From Brevibacterium sp. UMB1308A (GTDB taxonomy: Bacteria; Actinomycetota; Actinomycetes; Actinomycetales; Brevibacteriaceae), in the NCBI RefSeq assembly GCF_030230605.1, contig NZ_JASPDO010000006.1, forward strand, positions 24,996 to 88,995: a stretch of 64,000 nucleotides of DNA, given 5' to 3'. The notes under the pieces were generated by a model, which searched no databases, was not told the origin of the DNA, and saw only the letters and a program-made list of their open reading frames with translations. The stretch's first letter is position 1. Each line of letters begins with the position of its first letter. Shown piece by piece: positions 6,140-16,136 of this stretch. The translations under genes and the position numbers were made by a program.

Positions 6140-9124
6140 TTGAGTACACCAAGCCAAAAAACGAAGAAGCCTTCACCGCTTTTGCTCACTCTTGGAGCAG
6201 TAGCTGTACTTCTGGTTTTGTTCGTGGTGTTCGCGCAAGTTTTCACGGAAGCCTTGTGGTTCCAACAACTTGGATTCCTGCAGGTCTTCACCACGGAGTG
6301 GATCGCTAAGATCATTCTCTTTTTTGTTGGTGTGATCATCATGGGAGGAGCCATTTGGTTCCCGTTGATGCTCGCGCATAAGAAGCGCCCGGTGTACGCC
6401 CCAACGTCTCCGCGCCAAGAAAACCTCGACCGGTACCGTGAAGCGATTGAGCCCTTGCGTCGCGTTGTCACCCTTGTTGTTCCAGCCGTTATTGGTGTCA
6501 TGGGTGGAATCGCGTTGTCAGCTGCATGGCAACAAGCCCTTCTTTTTGTCAACGCGAGTGAGTTTGGACAGAAAGATCCTCAGTTCAACATGGATCTGGG
6601 CTTCTACATGTTCCACTTCCCGTTGCTCCGCACGGTCGCAGACTACGTTGCCATGGCATTGTTGCTGTCCCTCATCGCGGCCGTTATCGCGCACTACCTC
6701 ATGGGAGGTATCCGCCCAGGCGATGACTCCAAACTGACCGTGTCGAAAACAGCGCGCTACCACCTCGCGATTTCAGCTGGTCTGCTCATCCTGGTGCAGG
6801 GTGTTCGCATGTTCCTCCAGCGGTACTCTGTCCTGACGTCGACGGGCGGTCTGATGACGGGTGCGTCGTACAAAGACGTGAACATTACGCTTCCTGCGAT
6901 GTTGATCGTAGCGATCGCAGCTGTCGTGGTTGCGCTGATCATGGCGGCTAACGCGTTCCGTAACGTGTGGAAACTGTCGATCGTGTCTGTTCTGATGTTG
7001 TTGATTCTGGGCGCGGTGTCGATCATTGCGCTTCCCGCAACGGTGCAGCAGTTGCAGGTGCAACCGTCAGAACAGAGCTTGGAAAAGGAATACCTTCAGC
7101 GCAACATTGATGCCACGCGTCACGCGTATGGAATTGACGATGTTGAAGTCATTCCGTACACGCCTTCAACGGACGGTAAATCGGGTGCCTTGCGTAAGGA
7201 CGCTCAAACAGCGGCATCGATTCGCCTGCTGGATCCGAACCTTGTGTCGGATACTTTTCGTCAGATCCAGCAGCAACGCCCGTTCTATTCGTTCCCGGAA
7301 CAGCTCGACGTTGATCGCTACAGCATTAACGATGAAATGCAGGACACGGTGATCGCGGTCCGCGAACTCAACCCCGCATCACAAGCCGATTCGTCGTGGC
7401 TGAATCAGGCCGTTGTCTATACACACGGCTTTGGTGTGGTTGCCGCATATGGTAACCGTCAAGGTGGCGATGGACAGCCCGCGTTCTTGGAAGCGAACAT
7501 TCCACCTACCGGTGAGCTGGGGGAGTACGAGCCACGTATTTACTTTGGTGAGCGGTCACCTCGGTACTCAATTGTGGGTGCCCCTGAAGGTGCAGATCCA
7601 CGCGAAATTGACTACCCCGCCGACAACGAAGACGGTGGTGCCCAGGTGTACAACACCTTCAAGGGTGACGGCGGGCCCAGCGTGGGCAACTTCTTTAACC
7701 GTTTGCTGTTTGCCATTAAGTTCCAAGACGAACAGATTGTTCTGTCGGATGCGCTGAACTCAGAGTCACAGATTCTGTTTAACCGCTCGCCTCGTGAGCG
7801 TGCGCAGAAGGCTGCGCCATTCTTGCAGATCGACGGTGATCCGTATCCCGCGGTGGTTGACGGCCGTGTGCAGTGGATTATGGATGGGTACACCACGTCG
7901 AAGGAATACCCATATTCCACGCCGCAGGTTCTTGAGGACGCTACGCAGGACTCGAACACGCAGCGTTCAGGCACTACGGCGGCCCTGCCTCCCCAGCAGG
8001 TGAACTATATTCGTAACTCGGTCAAGGTCACTGTTGACGCGTATGACGGATCAGTCAACCTGTACAAGTGGGATGATGACGATCCTGTGCTTAAAACATG
8101 GTCCAAGATCTTCCCTGGCATGGTGAAGCCCATGTCAGAGATGAGCGGGGATCTCATGAGCCACGTGCGGTACCCAGAAGACCTGTTTAAGGTGCAGCGT
8201 TCCTTGCTGACGCGTTACCACGTGGATGATTCGAACTCGTTCTACACGGGGCAGGACTTCTGGACAACCCCGACCGACCCTACGGTGAATCAAGAGTCGC
8301 GTCTGATGCAGCCGCCGTTCTACTTGACGTTGCAGATGCCGAATCAGGAGTCGCCAGCGTTCTCGCTGACGTCGTCGTTCATTCCGCGACCCACTGAAGG
8401 TCAGACGCGTAACAACTTGACTGGCTTCTTAGCGGCCAATGCGGACGCAGGTGGCGAGAAGGGTGTTAAGAACGAAGACTATGGAAAGTTGCGTCTGCTT
8501 CAACTTCCGCGTAACACGACGTTCCCTGGTCCGGGACAGGCGCAGAACAACTTCAACACTGAACCCAATGTGCAGTCGAGCTTGAACCTGCTGCGTCAGG
8601 GTGAGTCGAAGGTGCAGAACGGTAACTTGCTGACGCTGCCCGTTGCTGGTGGTCTATTGTACATCCAGCCGGTGTATGTGCGTTCGGCTGGTGAAACTTC
8701 GTACCCTGTGCTTCAGCGTGTGCTTGTGGCGTTCGGTGAGCAGATTGGATTCGCGCCGACTCTTGACGAAGCGCTTGACCAGGTATTCGGGGGAGACTCC
8801 GGTGCGCGTGCCGGTGACGCTGACTCTTCTGGTGAAGCCAGCGAAGGCGAGAAGGGCGGTGCCGACGCCGGCGAAGAGAAGGGCAAGCCTGCGCGTGAAC
8901 CTAATCTTCAGAAAGCGCTTGAAGACGCTCGTAACGCCATGAAGGAATCTGATGATGCGCTGAAGGATGGCGACTGGAACAAGTACGGTGAAGCCCAGGA
9001 GCGCCTACGTAAGGCACTCGACGAAGCAGGAAAGCTCCAGGACCAACAGTCCGGTGGTGGTCAGGGTAACCAGGGTGGCGAAGGCCAGGGCGATGGCCAG
9101 GGTGGCGAAGGCCAGGACGGCTAG
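6140..9124 (+). CDS. UPF0182 family large membrane protein
   Basis: 994 residues from TTG 6140, supported by GAGGAG 6 nt upstream. The first ~300 residues contain about seven membrane helices (around 14-36, 53-75, 109-131, 160-185, 209-227, 250-270, 276-297). A long extracytoplasmic domain follows with the family segment QQRPFYSFPEQLDVDRY and a C-terminal acidic, helical and Gly-rich tail (GGGQGNQGGEGQGDGQGG). Length is usual for the family, which is conserved in actinobacteria and some cyanobacteria; its function is unknown. Partnering with the upstream PDZ protease gene is suggested by the short spacing and conserved neighbourhood. Confidence 0.9.
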   Translation: MSTPSQKTKKPSPLLLTLGAVAVLLVLFVVFAQVFTEALWFQQLGFLQVFTTEWIAKIILFFVGVIIMGGAIWFPLMLAHKKRPVYAPTSPRQENLDRYREAIEPLRRVVTLVVPAVIGVMGGIALSAAWQQALLFVNASEFGQKDPQFNMDLGFYMFHFPLLRTVADYVAMALLLSLIAAVIAHYLMGGIRPGDDSKLTVSKTARYHLAISAGLLILVQGVRMFLQRYSVLTSTGGLMTGASYKDVNITLPAMLIVAIAAVVVALIMAANAFRNVWKLSIVSVLMLLILGAVSIIALPATVQQLQVQPSEQSLEKEYLQRNIDATRHAYGIDDVEVIPYTPSTDGKSGALRKDAQTAASIRLLDPNLVSDTFRQIQQQRPFYSFPEQLDVDRYSINDEMQDTVIAVRELNPASQADSSWLNQAVVYTHGFGVVAAYGNRQGGDGQPAFLEANIPPTGELGEYEPRIYFGERSPRYSIVGAPEGADPREIDYPADNEDGGAQVYNTFKGDGGPSVGNFFNRLLFAIKFQDEQIVLSDALNSESQILFNRSPRERAQKAAPFLQIDGDPYPAVVDGRVQWIMDGYTTSKEYPYSTPQVLEDATQDSNTQRSGTTAALPPQQVNYIRNSVKVTVDAYDGSVNLYKWDDDDPVLKTWSKIFPGMVKPMSEMSGDLMSHVRYPEDLFKVQRSLLTRYHVDDSNSFYTGQDFWTTPTDPTVNQESRLMQPPFYLTLQMPNQESPAFSLTSSFIPRPTEGQTRNNLTGFLAANADAGGEKGVKNEDYGKLRLLQLPRNTTFPGPGQAQNNFNTEPNVQSSLNLLRQGESKVQNGNLLTLPVAGGLLYIQPVYVRSAGETSYPVLQRVLVAFGEQIGFAPTLDEALDQVFGGDSGARAGDADSSGEASEGEKGGADAGEEKGKPAREPNLQKALEDARNAMKESDDALKDGDWNKYGEAQERLRKALDEAGKLQDQQSGGGQGNQGGEGQGDGQGGEGQDG

Positions 9125-9132
9125 AACTGGCA

Positions 9133-9173
9133 GCGTGTTCGTCAACCGGTGATGAACCAGTTGGCAAACACGC
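9133..9173 (+). terminator. Hairpin after the UPF0182 gene
   Basis: GCGTGTT...AACACGC outer arms with an inner GTCAAC/GTTGGC stem form about 18 bp with two mismatches around a 5-nt loop, 8 bp after the stop codon. There is no T-run, so it may act with Rho or stabilise the mRNA end. Confidence 0.55.
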
Positions 9174-9207
9174 GCCCGCCTTGTGGTGAGGATCACGTGC
9201 TGTTTGT

Positions 9208-9236
9208 TTGGTGGTTACGCATTCTTAACGTATAGT
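9208..9236 (+). promoter_or_regulatory. Promoter of tRNA-fMet
   Basis: TTGGTG (9208-9213), 17-bp spacer, TATAGT (9231-9236), ending 11 bp before the tRNA. It is a good match to a housekeeping sigma-70 promoter. Confidence 0.65.
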
Positions 9237-9247
9237 TGTATGTGCGC

Positions 9248-9324
9248 CGCGGGGTGGAGCAGCTAGGTAGCTCGCCGGGCTCATAACCCGGAGGTCGGAG
9301 GTTCGAATCCTTCCCCCGCCACCA
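9248..9324 (+). tRNA. Initiator tRNA-Met (CAU), CCA encoded
   Basis: 77 nt. Anticodon loop CTCATAA sits on a CCGGG/CCCGG stem, giving the three G:C pairs of initiator tRNAs. The 1:72 position is unpaired (C1, C72), another initiator hallmark, while bases 2-7 (GCGGGG) pair with CCCCGC. The T-arm reads GGAGG-TTCGAAT-CCTTC and ACCA is encoded. It is immediately followed by a strong terminator that doubles as one border of the hsd island. Confidence 0.97.
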
Positions 9325-9328
9325 AGAC

Positions 9329-9364
9329 AAAGCCCGCTTTACCAAATCTGGTAAAGCGGGCTTT
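9329..9364 (+). terminator. Strong terminator of tRNA-fMet
   Basis: A perfect 16-bp stem (AAAGCCCGCTTTACCA at 9329-9344, complement at 9349-9364) with loop AATC. It starts 5 nt after the tRNA, ends in CTTT, and its A/T-rich base makes it work from either side. Confidence 0.9.
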
Positions 9365-9369
9365 CGCGT
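9356..9369. repeat. Left 14-bp direct repeat of the hsd island (GCGGGCTTTCGCGT)
   Basis: An exact copy is found at 16137-16150, just after hsdR. This copy overlaps the 3' arm of the tRNA-fMet terminator. The pair brackets 6.8 kb holding only hsdM, hsdS and hsdR, as expected for insertion with target or attachment-site duplication. Confidence 0.65.
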
Positions 9370-9375
9370 GACCTG

Positions 9376-9402
9376 CGAAAACCCGAGTTTTCGGCCTATA
9401 GT
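9376..9402 (+). promoter_or_regulatory. Inverted repeat and -10 element upstream of hsdM
   Basis: CGAAAAC (9376-9382) and GTTTTCG (9387-9393) are perfect arms around a 4-nt loop, directly before a TATAGT hexamer (9397-9402). This looks like an operator overlapping the hsd promoter; the -35 is weak. The leader to the hsdM start is about 90 nt. Confidence 0.4.
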
Positions 9403-9495
9403 CCGAGCTTGTGGCGTGGCAAACGAGCTGTCGACTTCGACTGTGAGAAGCTCAAAGTGTTTCGTGGATAATCTCGTAGAAATAAGGGCGCCTCT

Positions 9496-11496
9496 ATGTC
9501 TGACACTTCAGAAATTCTCGACTCGATTACCCCGAAGCAGACTGCCAAAGTCAACAGTCTCAACGCCGCAATCTGGCAAACTGCTGACGACTACTTGCGT
9601 CTGATCGTCCCGGCTGAAAACTACGGTGACTACATCATCCCGTTCACTGTACTTCGTCGTCTCGAAGGTCGACTGGCACCCACCAAACAGGCTGTGCTGA
9701 ATCTTGTCGAACGTGAAAACGCTCAGGGAACCGACCCCGCGATCGTGGGGCTCAAGATTGAGAACATGTTCAAGCTCCGCTTTTGGAACACGTCTGAACT
9801 GTCTCTTGAACGTCTCGCGAACTCCGACGATGCACTTAAACCAGGGTTGAAACAGTACCTCAACACGTTCTCTCCCAACATTTTGGAGATCTGGAATGCG
9901 TTCGAGTTCGACAAGTTGATCGATCTTTTGGACCGTAACAATCAGCTGTGGAACGTCGTTCAGCACTTCGCTTCTATCGACATGTCTGATGAAGCGCTTC
10001 AAGATCAAACCATGGGCGACATCTTCGAGAACCTGATGTATCGCTCGTTTGCGCGAAAGGGTAAGGACGCTGGTGAGTTTTACACCCCGCGTGATGCGAT
10101 TCGTCTGATGACCTCCATATTGTTCACGTCTGATGACACCGAACTTGAAGAAGACGGCATCATCCGGTCTGTGTACGATCCCACCGCTGGGACATGCGGG
10201 ATGCTCATTGCAGCTCGTGACGCGCTTCGCGCGATCAACCCCGGTATCGAGGTGGTTGTTGCCGGACAAGAGTTGAAGGAGTCTTCCTTCGCGATGGGGA
10301 AGTCTGACCTGCTGATGCAGGGGTTCAAAGACCCGGAAGTGCTCAAGTTCGGCAACTCACTGACCAATGATCAGTACCAAGGTGACACGTTCGACTACAT
10401 CATGGCGAACCCGCCGTATGGCTCATCCTGGAAAGCGTTCCAGAAAGATGTAAAGGAACTCCAAGAACAGGGCGATCCTCGTTTCTCCGAGGGGCTTCCT
10501 GCTGTCAGCGACGGACAAATGCTGTTCCTGATGCATATCGCGCACAAACTTGCTCCTGCTGATGGAGCCACCAAGGGCGGGCGCGCTGCTGTGGTTACGA
10601 ATGGCTCCCCACTGTTTACCGGAGATGCCGAAAGCGGTCCGGACGGTATCCGTAAATACTTGATGGGTGCACAAGGTGGCACCGAAGTGCTGGATACAAT
10701 CATTGCGCTGCCGAATGACATGTTCTACAACACCGGCATCGCCACCTACATCTGGATTTTGGACCAGAACAAGGAACCCCGTCGCCGTGGGAAAATCCAG
10801 TTCATCGACGCGACTGAGATTTGCGCGCCAATGCGCAAGAACATGGGACAAAAGCGCGCTGAGTTTACGGAAGACAACATCCGAGAGATCACGAAGATCT
10901 ACAAGGATTTTGAAGAGACTGACCGCTCCATCATCGTCACTGCGAACGATCTCACCTACCGCGACGTGCCAATGTTTAAGTTGGCGCACTACGCAGTCAG
11001 TGTGACTGATGAAACCGTGGCGGAAGCCATGAAGCACAAGTCCGCGTTCCCGGAACATGAAGCGGTCATCCGCGAGATGCGGGGACGCGATTACAACGAT
11101 CTTCCCAAAGCGCTGAAGGCTTCTGCGAAGGAACACGGGGTGAAAATGGGCGCTCCACTGCTTCGCCACATCATGAAGGCGTTGGCTGTGGAAGACGAGA
11201 ACGCGCCCGCTTCACTGGACGAGAAGGGGAATCCTGTTGTGGATGCATCCTCAAAGGTGATTGAGCGCGTGCCGTACCTAGAGGACGTGTCTGAGCACAT
11301 GGAACGAGAAGTGCTCCCGTTCGTTCCGGATATGCAGTGGGATGAGTCTTTGGCGAAAGTGGGAACGGAACTGCCGTTGACGCGCCTGTTCTACAAGCCG
11401 GAGGAGTCCCGCTCCCTGGAGGAACTGGATGCGGATATCGCTAGTTCCCTGGATCGTATCTACGCCATGTTCCGGAAAGTGCGTGAAGATGACTAG
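9496..11496 (+). CDS. hsdM: Type I restriction-modification system, DNA methyltransferase subunit HsdM
   Basis: 666 residues from ATG 9496. It has the HsdM N-terminal domain (AAIWQTADDYLRLIVPAE), SAM-binding DPTAGTCGML (motif I) and catalytic NPPYGSSW (motif IV, N6-adenine type). HsdM pairs with HsdS to methylate adenines in a bipartite site and with HsdR to restrict. The stop codon overlaps the hsdS start (ATGACTAG), so the two subunits are translationally coupled. No frameshift was seen. The gene starts the island bounded by 14-bp repeats beside tRNA-fMet. Confidence 0.96.
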   Translation: MSDTSEILDSITPKQTAKVNSLNAAIWQTADDYLRLIVPAENYGDYIIPFTVLRRLEGRLAPTKQAVLNLVERENAQGTDPAIVGLKIENMFKLRFWNTSELSLERLANSDDALKPGLKQYLNTFSPNILEIWNAFEFDKLIDLLDRNNQLWNVVQHFASIDMSDEALQDQTMGDIFENLMYRSFARKGKDAGEFYTPRDAIRLMTSILFTSDDTELEEDGIIRSVYDPTAGTCGMLIAARDALRAINPGIEVVVAGQELKESSFAMGKSDLLMQGFKDPEVLKFGNSLTNDQYQGDTFDYIMANPPYGSSWKAFQKDVKELQEQGDPRFSEGLPAVSDGQMLFLMHIAHKLAPADGATKGGRAAVVTNGSPLFTGDAESGPDGIRKYLMGAQGGTEVLDTIIALPNDMFYNTGIATYIWILDQNKEPRRRGKIQFIDATEICAPMRKNMGQKRAEFTEDNIREITKIYKDFEETDRSIIVTANDLTYRDVPMFKLAHYAVSVTDETVAEAMKHKSAFPEHEAVIREMRGRDYNDLPKALKASAKEHGVKMGAPLLRHIMKALAVEDENAPASLDEKGNPVVDASSKVIERVPYLEDVSEHMEREVLPFVPDMQWDESLAKVGTELPLTRLFYKPEESRSLEELDADIASSLDRIYAMFRKVREDD

Positions 11497-12589
11497 ATGG
11501 CAAAGTGTTCCGTTCCATACGCTTTTCCGTAGAGTTCCGAAACGTACTGGTTTCCCTGCTGAGGAACTTCTTTCCGTTTACAGAGAATACGGGGTCATCC
11601 GCAAAAGCGACCGGGACGACAATTTCAACCGTCCGGGAAACTTAAATGATTACCAGTTAGTGAAGACTGGCGACTTAGTGCTCAACAAGATGAAGGCTTG
11701 GCAGGGAGCGCTAGGTATCTCACCCCACACTGGCATTGTTTCTCCTGCATACTTTGTCTACACACCTGTTTCTGACAACGATGAAAGCTTCCTTCATTAC
11801 GCGCTTCGATGCCGGGACGCAATTGATTACTACGCAGCTCACTCCACCGGGATAAGGGTAAACCAGTGGGACGTCAGCCCTGAACGGTTGGACGCAATGC
11901 CGGTCCCCGTACCTGATCTCGCAACACAGCGCCGGATCGCTGATTACCTCGATAAGGAAATCAGCGAGATGGATGCACTGATCGAAGAGTTTGAAGGGCT
12001 GGTTGCCAGCTTGGAATCCCGCCAGAGAGTATTTGCAACGAAGCTTGTTCAAAACTGCGATTATCCTCTCGTTCCACTTTCGACCCTCGTGTCTGTGGTT
12101 TCAGGAGACTCGATCGAATCTGACTTCATAAAGGCTGAAGGCAAATTTCCCGTCTACGGGGGTAACGGAATACGTGGCTACACAGATTCGTCCAACTGCG
12201 ATGTTGAGCGCATTCTAGTGGGCAGGCAAGGAGCGTTGTGCGGAAACGTCCACCTAGCCAAGCCAGATTTCTTTGCTACTGAACATGCGCTGATTGTAAA
12301 ACCGCGACAGGAAGTCGATCTCGTTTGGTTGGAACACACGTTGCGCGAGCTGAACCTCGGGGAGCTATCAACATCTGTCGCACAGCCTGGGATCACTGCT
12401 ACAAAGGTGTTGCTTCAGCGGGTCAAGCTGCCTCCAATAAGAGAGCAGAGAAGGATTGGCCGAATACTTCAAGACGAGACAGCGCGCATGGACTCGCTCA
12501 TTGAGGAGTCCACGCGCCTTATCGAAAACCTGAAAGCACGCAAAACCGCACTTATCACTGAAGTCGTTACCGGGCGGAAAGAGGTCTGA
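11489..12589 (+). CDS. hsdS: Type I restriction-modification system, specificity subunit HsdS
   Basis: 366 residues from ATG 11489, which overlaps the hsdM stop by 8 bp; the frame is open earlier but inside hsdM. Two target-recognition domains are separated by conserved helical spacers: RRIADYLDKEISEMDALIEE in the middle and QRRIGRILQDETARMDSLIE at the end, so two half-sites are recognised. The internal symmetry of the two spacers is clear. TRD1 is about residues 1-145 and TRD2 about 190-315. The recognition sequence cannot be predicted from sequence here. No inverted hsdS copies or recombinase are nearby, so there is no sign of phase variation. Confidence 0.94.
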   Translation: MTRWQSVPFHTLFRRVPKRTGFPAEELLSVYREYGVIRKSDRDDNFNRPGNLNDYQLVKTGDLVLNKMKAWQGALGISPHTGIVSPAYFVYTPVSDNDESFLHYALRCRDAIDYYAAHSTGIRVNQWDVSPERLDAMPVPVPDLATQRRIADYLDKEISEMDALIEEFEGLVASLESRQRVFATKLVQNCDYPLVPLSTLVSVVSGDSIESDFIKAEGKFPVYGGNGIRGYTDSSNCDVERILVGRQGALCGNVHLAKPDFFATEHALIVKPRQEVDLVWLEHTLRELNLGELSTSVAQPGITATKVLLQRVKLPPIREQRRIGRILQDETARMDSLIEESTRLIENLKARKTALITEVVTGRKEV

Positions 12590-12590
12590 A

Positions 12591-15500
12591 ATGGTCAATC
12601 CGATTCTTGAGGAAGCGATGGAGCTAACCATTTGCCGGTCCCTCAACTCTCAAGGCTGGATTTGGAACGAAGGCGCTAATGACGTTGGGTTCGACCCTGA
12701 GCTGGGGCTGTTCCCAGAAGATGTGTTGCACTGGTTGAAAACGCAGCACCCAGAGCAATACGAACGCGCAATTCCACCCACTGCCAATGACACCGAACGC
12801 CAGTCCCGTGAACGAAAACTCCTCACCCGTCTGACAAAAGAACTCGACTACACGCCGATCCTTGACGGCATCACCAAAAAGGTCAACGGCGGACTCTTGG
12901 GCACTCTGCGCGACGGTTTCTCGTTTACCCAAGCCGACCTCGGCACCGTGAACTTCCCAGACATGGCAGGGTTCTTTCCATACGATCCCGCGAAAACAGA
13001 TGTGATCGAGAAAGCCACACACAACCGCTTACGTGTGCTCCAACAAGTCCACTTCGAAAAAGGTGACGGGGGCGAAATTGACCTGGTTCTCCTGGTTAAC
13101 GGTATCCCCGTCATCACAATGGAACTGAAAACGGACAACACTCAGTCCATTGAAGATGCAGTCCTCCAATACAAACACGACCGCAAGCCGCACCGATCCA
13201 AACGCCCACTACTCAACCCCGGACGCTGCCTTGTCCACTTTGCCGTGTCCTCCCGCGAAGTCATGATGACCACGGAACTCAACGGTGCCAACACCGTATT
13301 CCTTCCGTTTAACCAAGGAACCGAAGACGGGCGAGCTGGTAACCCAGACAACCCCAACGGTTACAACGTGTCCTACCTGTGGGAATGGGTGTGCTCACCG
13401 GACCTGCTCTTGCGCATCCTCAAGGACTACGCCCTGTGGGAACCCTCAACTAAAGGTAACGAAGGACGCCTGATCTTCCCCCGCTTTCACCAACTGCGCT
13501 CCGTGGAGCGAGTCACCAGCGACGTTGCAGTCAACGGCACCGGCAGGCGCTACCTCATCCAGCACTCGGCCGGATCCGGCAAGACCAAAACGATTGCGTG
13601 GTTGGCACACCGTGCCAACAAGATGATCCATAGTGACGGCACGAAACTGTTTGACTGCGTCATCGTGGTCACCGACCGTACCGTGCTCGACAAAAACGTG
13701 GCAGACGGGCTTTCACTACTTCAAGCATCTGAAGGCATGGTCATCAATATCACCAACGATGACACCTCCAAGTCCGAAAACCTGAACCACTACCTCACCC
13801 AAGGCAAACGCATTCTGTCCTGCACGCTTCAGACCTTCCCCGCACTGGCACAAACGATCGACCGTTCGCCAAAACTACGAAACCGTCGCTGGCTTGTCAT
13901 CATCGACGAAGCACACTCCTCACAGCACGGCAAGGCCTCACGCACACTGCTGGAAACACTTTCAGATACGCCTGATGAAATCGCAGAAGCAGCATCACGC
14001 GCGGCTGCTGACATAGAAGGCGGGAAAGATACCGACGGAGGGGAGGAGACGCACAACGAAACACTGACCACCACCTCGGCAGCAAGACTCACTCGCGCTG
14101 ATAAAGACCGCTTGCAACAGCAGCGTGACTCCGCTGTAGCGCGCTCATCCAACGTCACTATTGTGGCTCTGACCGCCACCCCCAAAGCGAAGACCCTTGC
14201 CGTGTTCGGAGAACGCTCACCGGACAACCCGGAAACACGAGTGGCGTTTGACCTGTATTCCATGGCGCAGGCTATTGATGAGAAGTTCATCCTAGATGTG
14301 CTTCAGAACTACATATCACTCTCGCTCTACGCAAAAATTGAGGACAAACTTGGTCGAGAAGATGAAGTGGTCCTTGGGGAAGCAAAATCTGCACTCAAAA
14401 AGTTTGTCCGCTCACATGAAAAAACGATCCATTCAAAAGCTGAAGTAGCCGTTGAGCACTTTAACAACAACGTACGCAACCTGCTTGGTTCAACAGCGAA
14501 AGCAATGGTGGTCTGTGACGACCGAATGAGTGCCTACACCTGGTTTAGAGCGGTCCAGGATGTGATTAAGTCCAACGCCACGTACCAAGGATTAGAAGCA
14601 CTCGTGGCGTTTTCTGGCTCACTCGATGTGTCCAAGGATGAAGATGTCGAAGAGATTGTCACAGAATCTTCCCTGAATAACGAGAACGCGCCTGATGGTA
14701 AGCGCCGGATGGAAACCACCAAGATGTTTGACGGAGCTTCGTACAAGTTCCTCATCGTGGCAAACAAGTACCAAACCGGTTTCGATGAGCCTCGGCTGTC
14801 TGCCATGTATGTGGACAAACCACTTTCCGGTGTTTTAGCGGTGCAGACGCTTTCACGCTTAAACAGGACCATGTCGTCCAAAAACAAGTCCAAAACATTC
14901 GTGGTCGACTTTATTAACGACCCCGAATCGATCCTGCATGCGTTCCAACCGTACTACTCGCAGGCGTCGATCGACACCGATGTGGACCCGGACGTGCTCA
15001 CTGATCTCGCGCGAGTACTGGACACGTCTCAGTTCTACGACATTGAAGAGATGGAAGCCCTAGCCAACGTGGTCATGGACCCGGACGTAGACGTGAAGAA
15101 AAAAGACTCCTTGATCCGGGCCGGGATTGACCCAATTGTCACCCGCTGGGCCGACTTCTACACCGAAGGAGTGGTGAGTGGAAATAAGGACAACGAGGTC
15201 GTAGCGACGGACTTCCGCACGAACCTAAAAAAGTATGTCCACGCGTGGGACTTCCTCAGCCAGTTCATCGACTTCCAGGACGTGACCCTACACAAGCGAG
15301 CCGTTTTTGCGGACGTCCTGGTGCGCAACCTCAAACTTGGTAAGAAAACGCGCGAAGAGGATTACATCACCGGCGTTGACGTGGTGAAATCTGCAGTCAC
15401 AGGTGATGTGGAAAAAGGGACGAAACTCGAGCTGAACATCGAAGACGCGCAGACTCCGCTACCTGTTCCCGGCTTTGACGGGCGCATCTCATCAGGTGGC

Positions 15501-16130
15501 GCCTCCGATCCCTTGCAAGGAGCATTCCGCAAAGCAGTAGAGGAAGTCAACGAGTTGTTTTCTGCAGCGGGAATTGACATGTCGAACTCCGCGAACACCC
15601 GCATGGTCCACGCAGTGTGGGAAGCACTGGCAAATGACGAAGAAGTGGAGATGCTCGCAACTAAGAACCCACAAGACACCCTGGCAAAGTCTTCGAGACT
15701 GCGTGAAAAAGTACTATCCGCAATTCTTGGGGCGGGCACTCAGCATGAGAAGTTCACTAACCTCATGCTCGGAGGCGACGATGCACTGAACGTGCTGACT
15801 GCTGCCATGTCACGCTTAGCCGTGGCCGCAATGGAAGACAAAGTACGCGGGATCAAAGTTCCTGACAACGCTCTGATCAATGACACTGAGGAACGCTCAG
15901 AAGAGTCACCAGCTACGCGTCGTGTCGAAGAACTACTCGATGTGATGCGCATGCATGCCGGAAGCAACCGCGTTGAAGCACACTTAGCGCGAGTGCTGGA
16001 TGACGCGCTGGTGAAGCGTGGAAACTCCAACGTGTTCGAGACTCTACGCGCCGAGTTCTTGAAACATTCACTACCTGTGGACGGGGAGCTTTACCAAGGT
16101 GTCGTGATGTACGCGGTTAAGCGCTATTAA
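12591..16130 (+). CDS. hsdR: Type I restriction-modification system, endonuclease/translocase subunit HsdR
   Basis: 1179 residues from ATG 12591, one base after the hsdS stop. The N-terminal PD-(D/E)XK nuclease is visible as EIDLVLLVNG...VITMELK (Asp164, Glu178, Lys180). The SF2 motor has HSAGSGKTKT (Walker A, about 324-333), DEAH (about 437) and LTATP (about 526). A Glu/Thr-rich insertion (EGGKDTDGGEETHNETL) lies between motor motifs. The C-terminal helical domain docks on the methylase. With HsdM and HsdS it forms the complete restriction complex, which translocates and cuts unmodified DNA. All key residues are present, so the system looks functional. No terminator follows; the right 14-bp repeat is 7 bp downstream. 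Confidence 0.96.
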   Translation: MVNPILEEAMELTICRSLNSQGWIWNEGANDVGFDPELGLFPEDVLHWLKTQHPEQYERAIPPTANDTERQSRERKLLTRLTKELDYTPILDGITKKVNGGLLGTLRDGFSFTQADLGTVNFPDMAGFFPYDPAKTDVIEKATHNRLRVLQQVHFEKGDGGEIDLVLLVNGIPVITMELKTDNTQSIEDAVLQYKHDRKPHRSKRPLLNPGRCLVHFAVSSREVMMTTELNGANTVFLPFNQGTEDGRAGNPDNPNGYNVSYLWEWVCSPDLLLRILKDYALWEPSTKGNEGRLIFPRFHQLRSVERVTSDVAVNGTGRRYLIQHSAGSGKTKTIAWLAHRANKMIHSDGTKLFDCVIVVTDRTVLDKNVADGLSLLQASEGMVINITNDDTSKSENLNHYLTQGKRILSCTLQTFPALAQTIDRSPKLRNRRWLVIIDEAHSSQHGKASRTLLETLSDTPDEIAEAASRAAADIEGGKDTDGGEETHNETLTTTSAARLTRADKDRLQQQRDSAVARSSNVTIVALTATPKAKTLAVFGERSPDNPETRVAFDLYSMAQAIDEKFILDVLQNYISLSLYAKIEDKLGREDEVVLGEAKSALKKFVRSHEKTIHSKAEVAVEHFNNNVRNLLGSTAKAMVVCDDRMSAYTWFRAVQDVIKSNATYQGLEALVAFSGSLDVSKDEDVEEIVTESSLNNENAPDGKRRMETTKMFDGASYKFLIVANKYQTGFDEPRLSAMYVDKPLSGVLAVQTLSRLNRTMSSKNKSKTFVVDFINDPESILHAFQPYYSQASIDTDVDPDVLTDLARVLDTSQFYDIEEMEALANVVMDPDVDVKKKDSLIRAGIDPIVTRWADFYTEGVVSGNKDNEVVATDFRTNLKKYVHAWDFLSQFIDFQDVTLHKRAVFADVLVRNLKLGKKTREEDYITGVDVVKSAVTGDVEKGTKLELNIEDAQTPLPVPGFDGRISSGGASDPLQGAFRKAVEEVNELFSAAGIDMSNSANTRMVHAVWEALANDEEVEMLATKNPQDTLAKSSRLREKVLSAILGAGTQHEKFTNLMLGGDDALNVLTAAMSRLAVAAMEDKVRGIKVPDNALINDTEERSEESPATRRVEELLDVMRMHAGSNRVEAHLARVLDDALVKRGNSNVFETLRAEFLKHSLPVDGELYQGVVMYAVKRY

Positions 16131-16136
16131 GAAGTT

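Noticed and set aside
9370..16136. Prophage or integrative element at tRNA-fMet
   Set aside because: No integrase, phage structural gene or long att core; only hsdMSR lies between the repeats.
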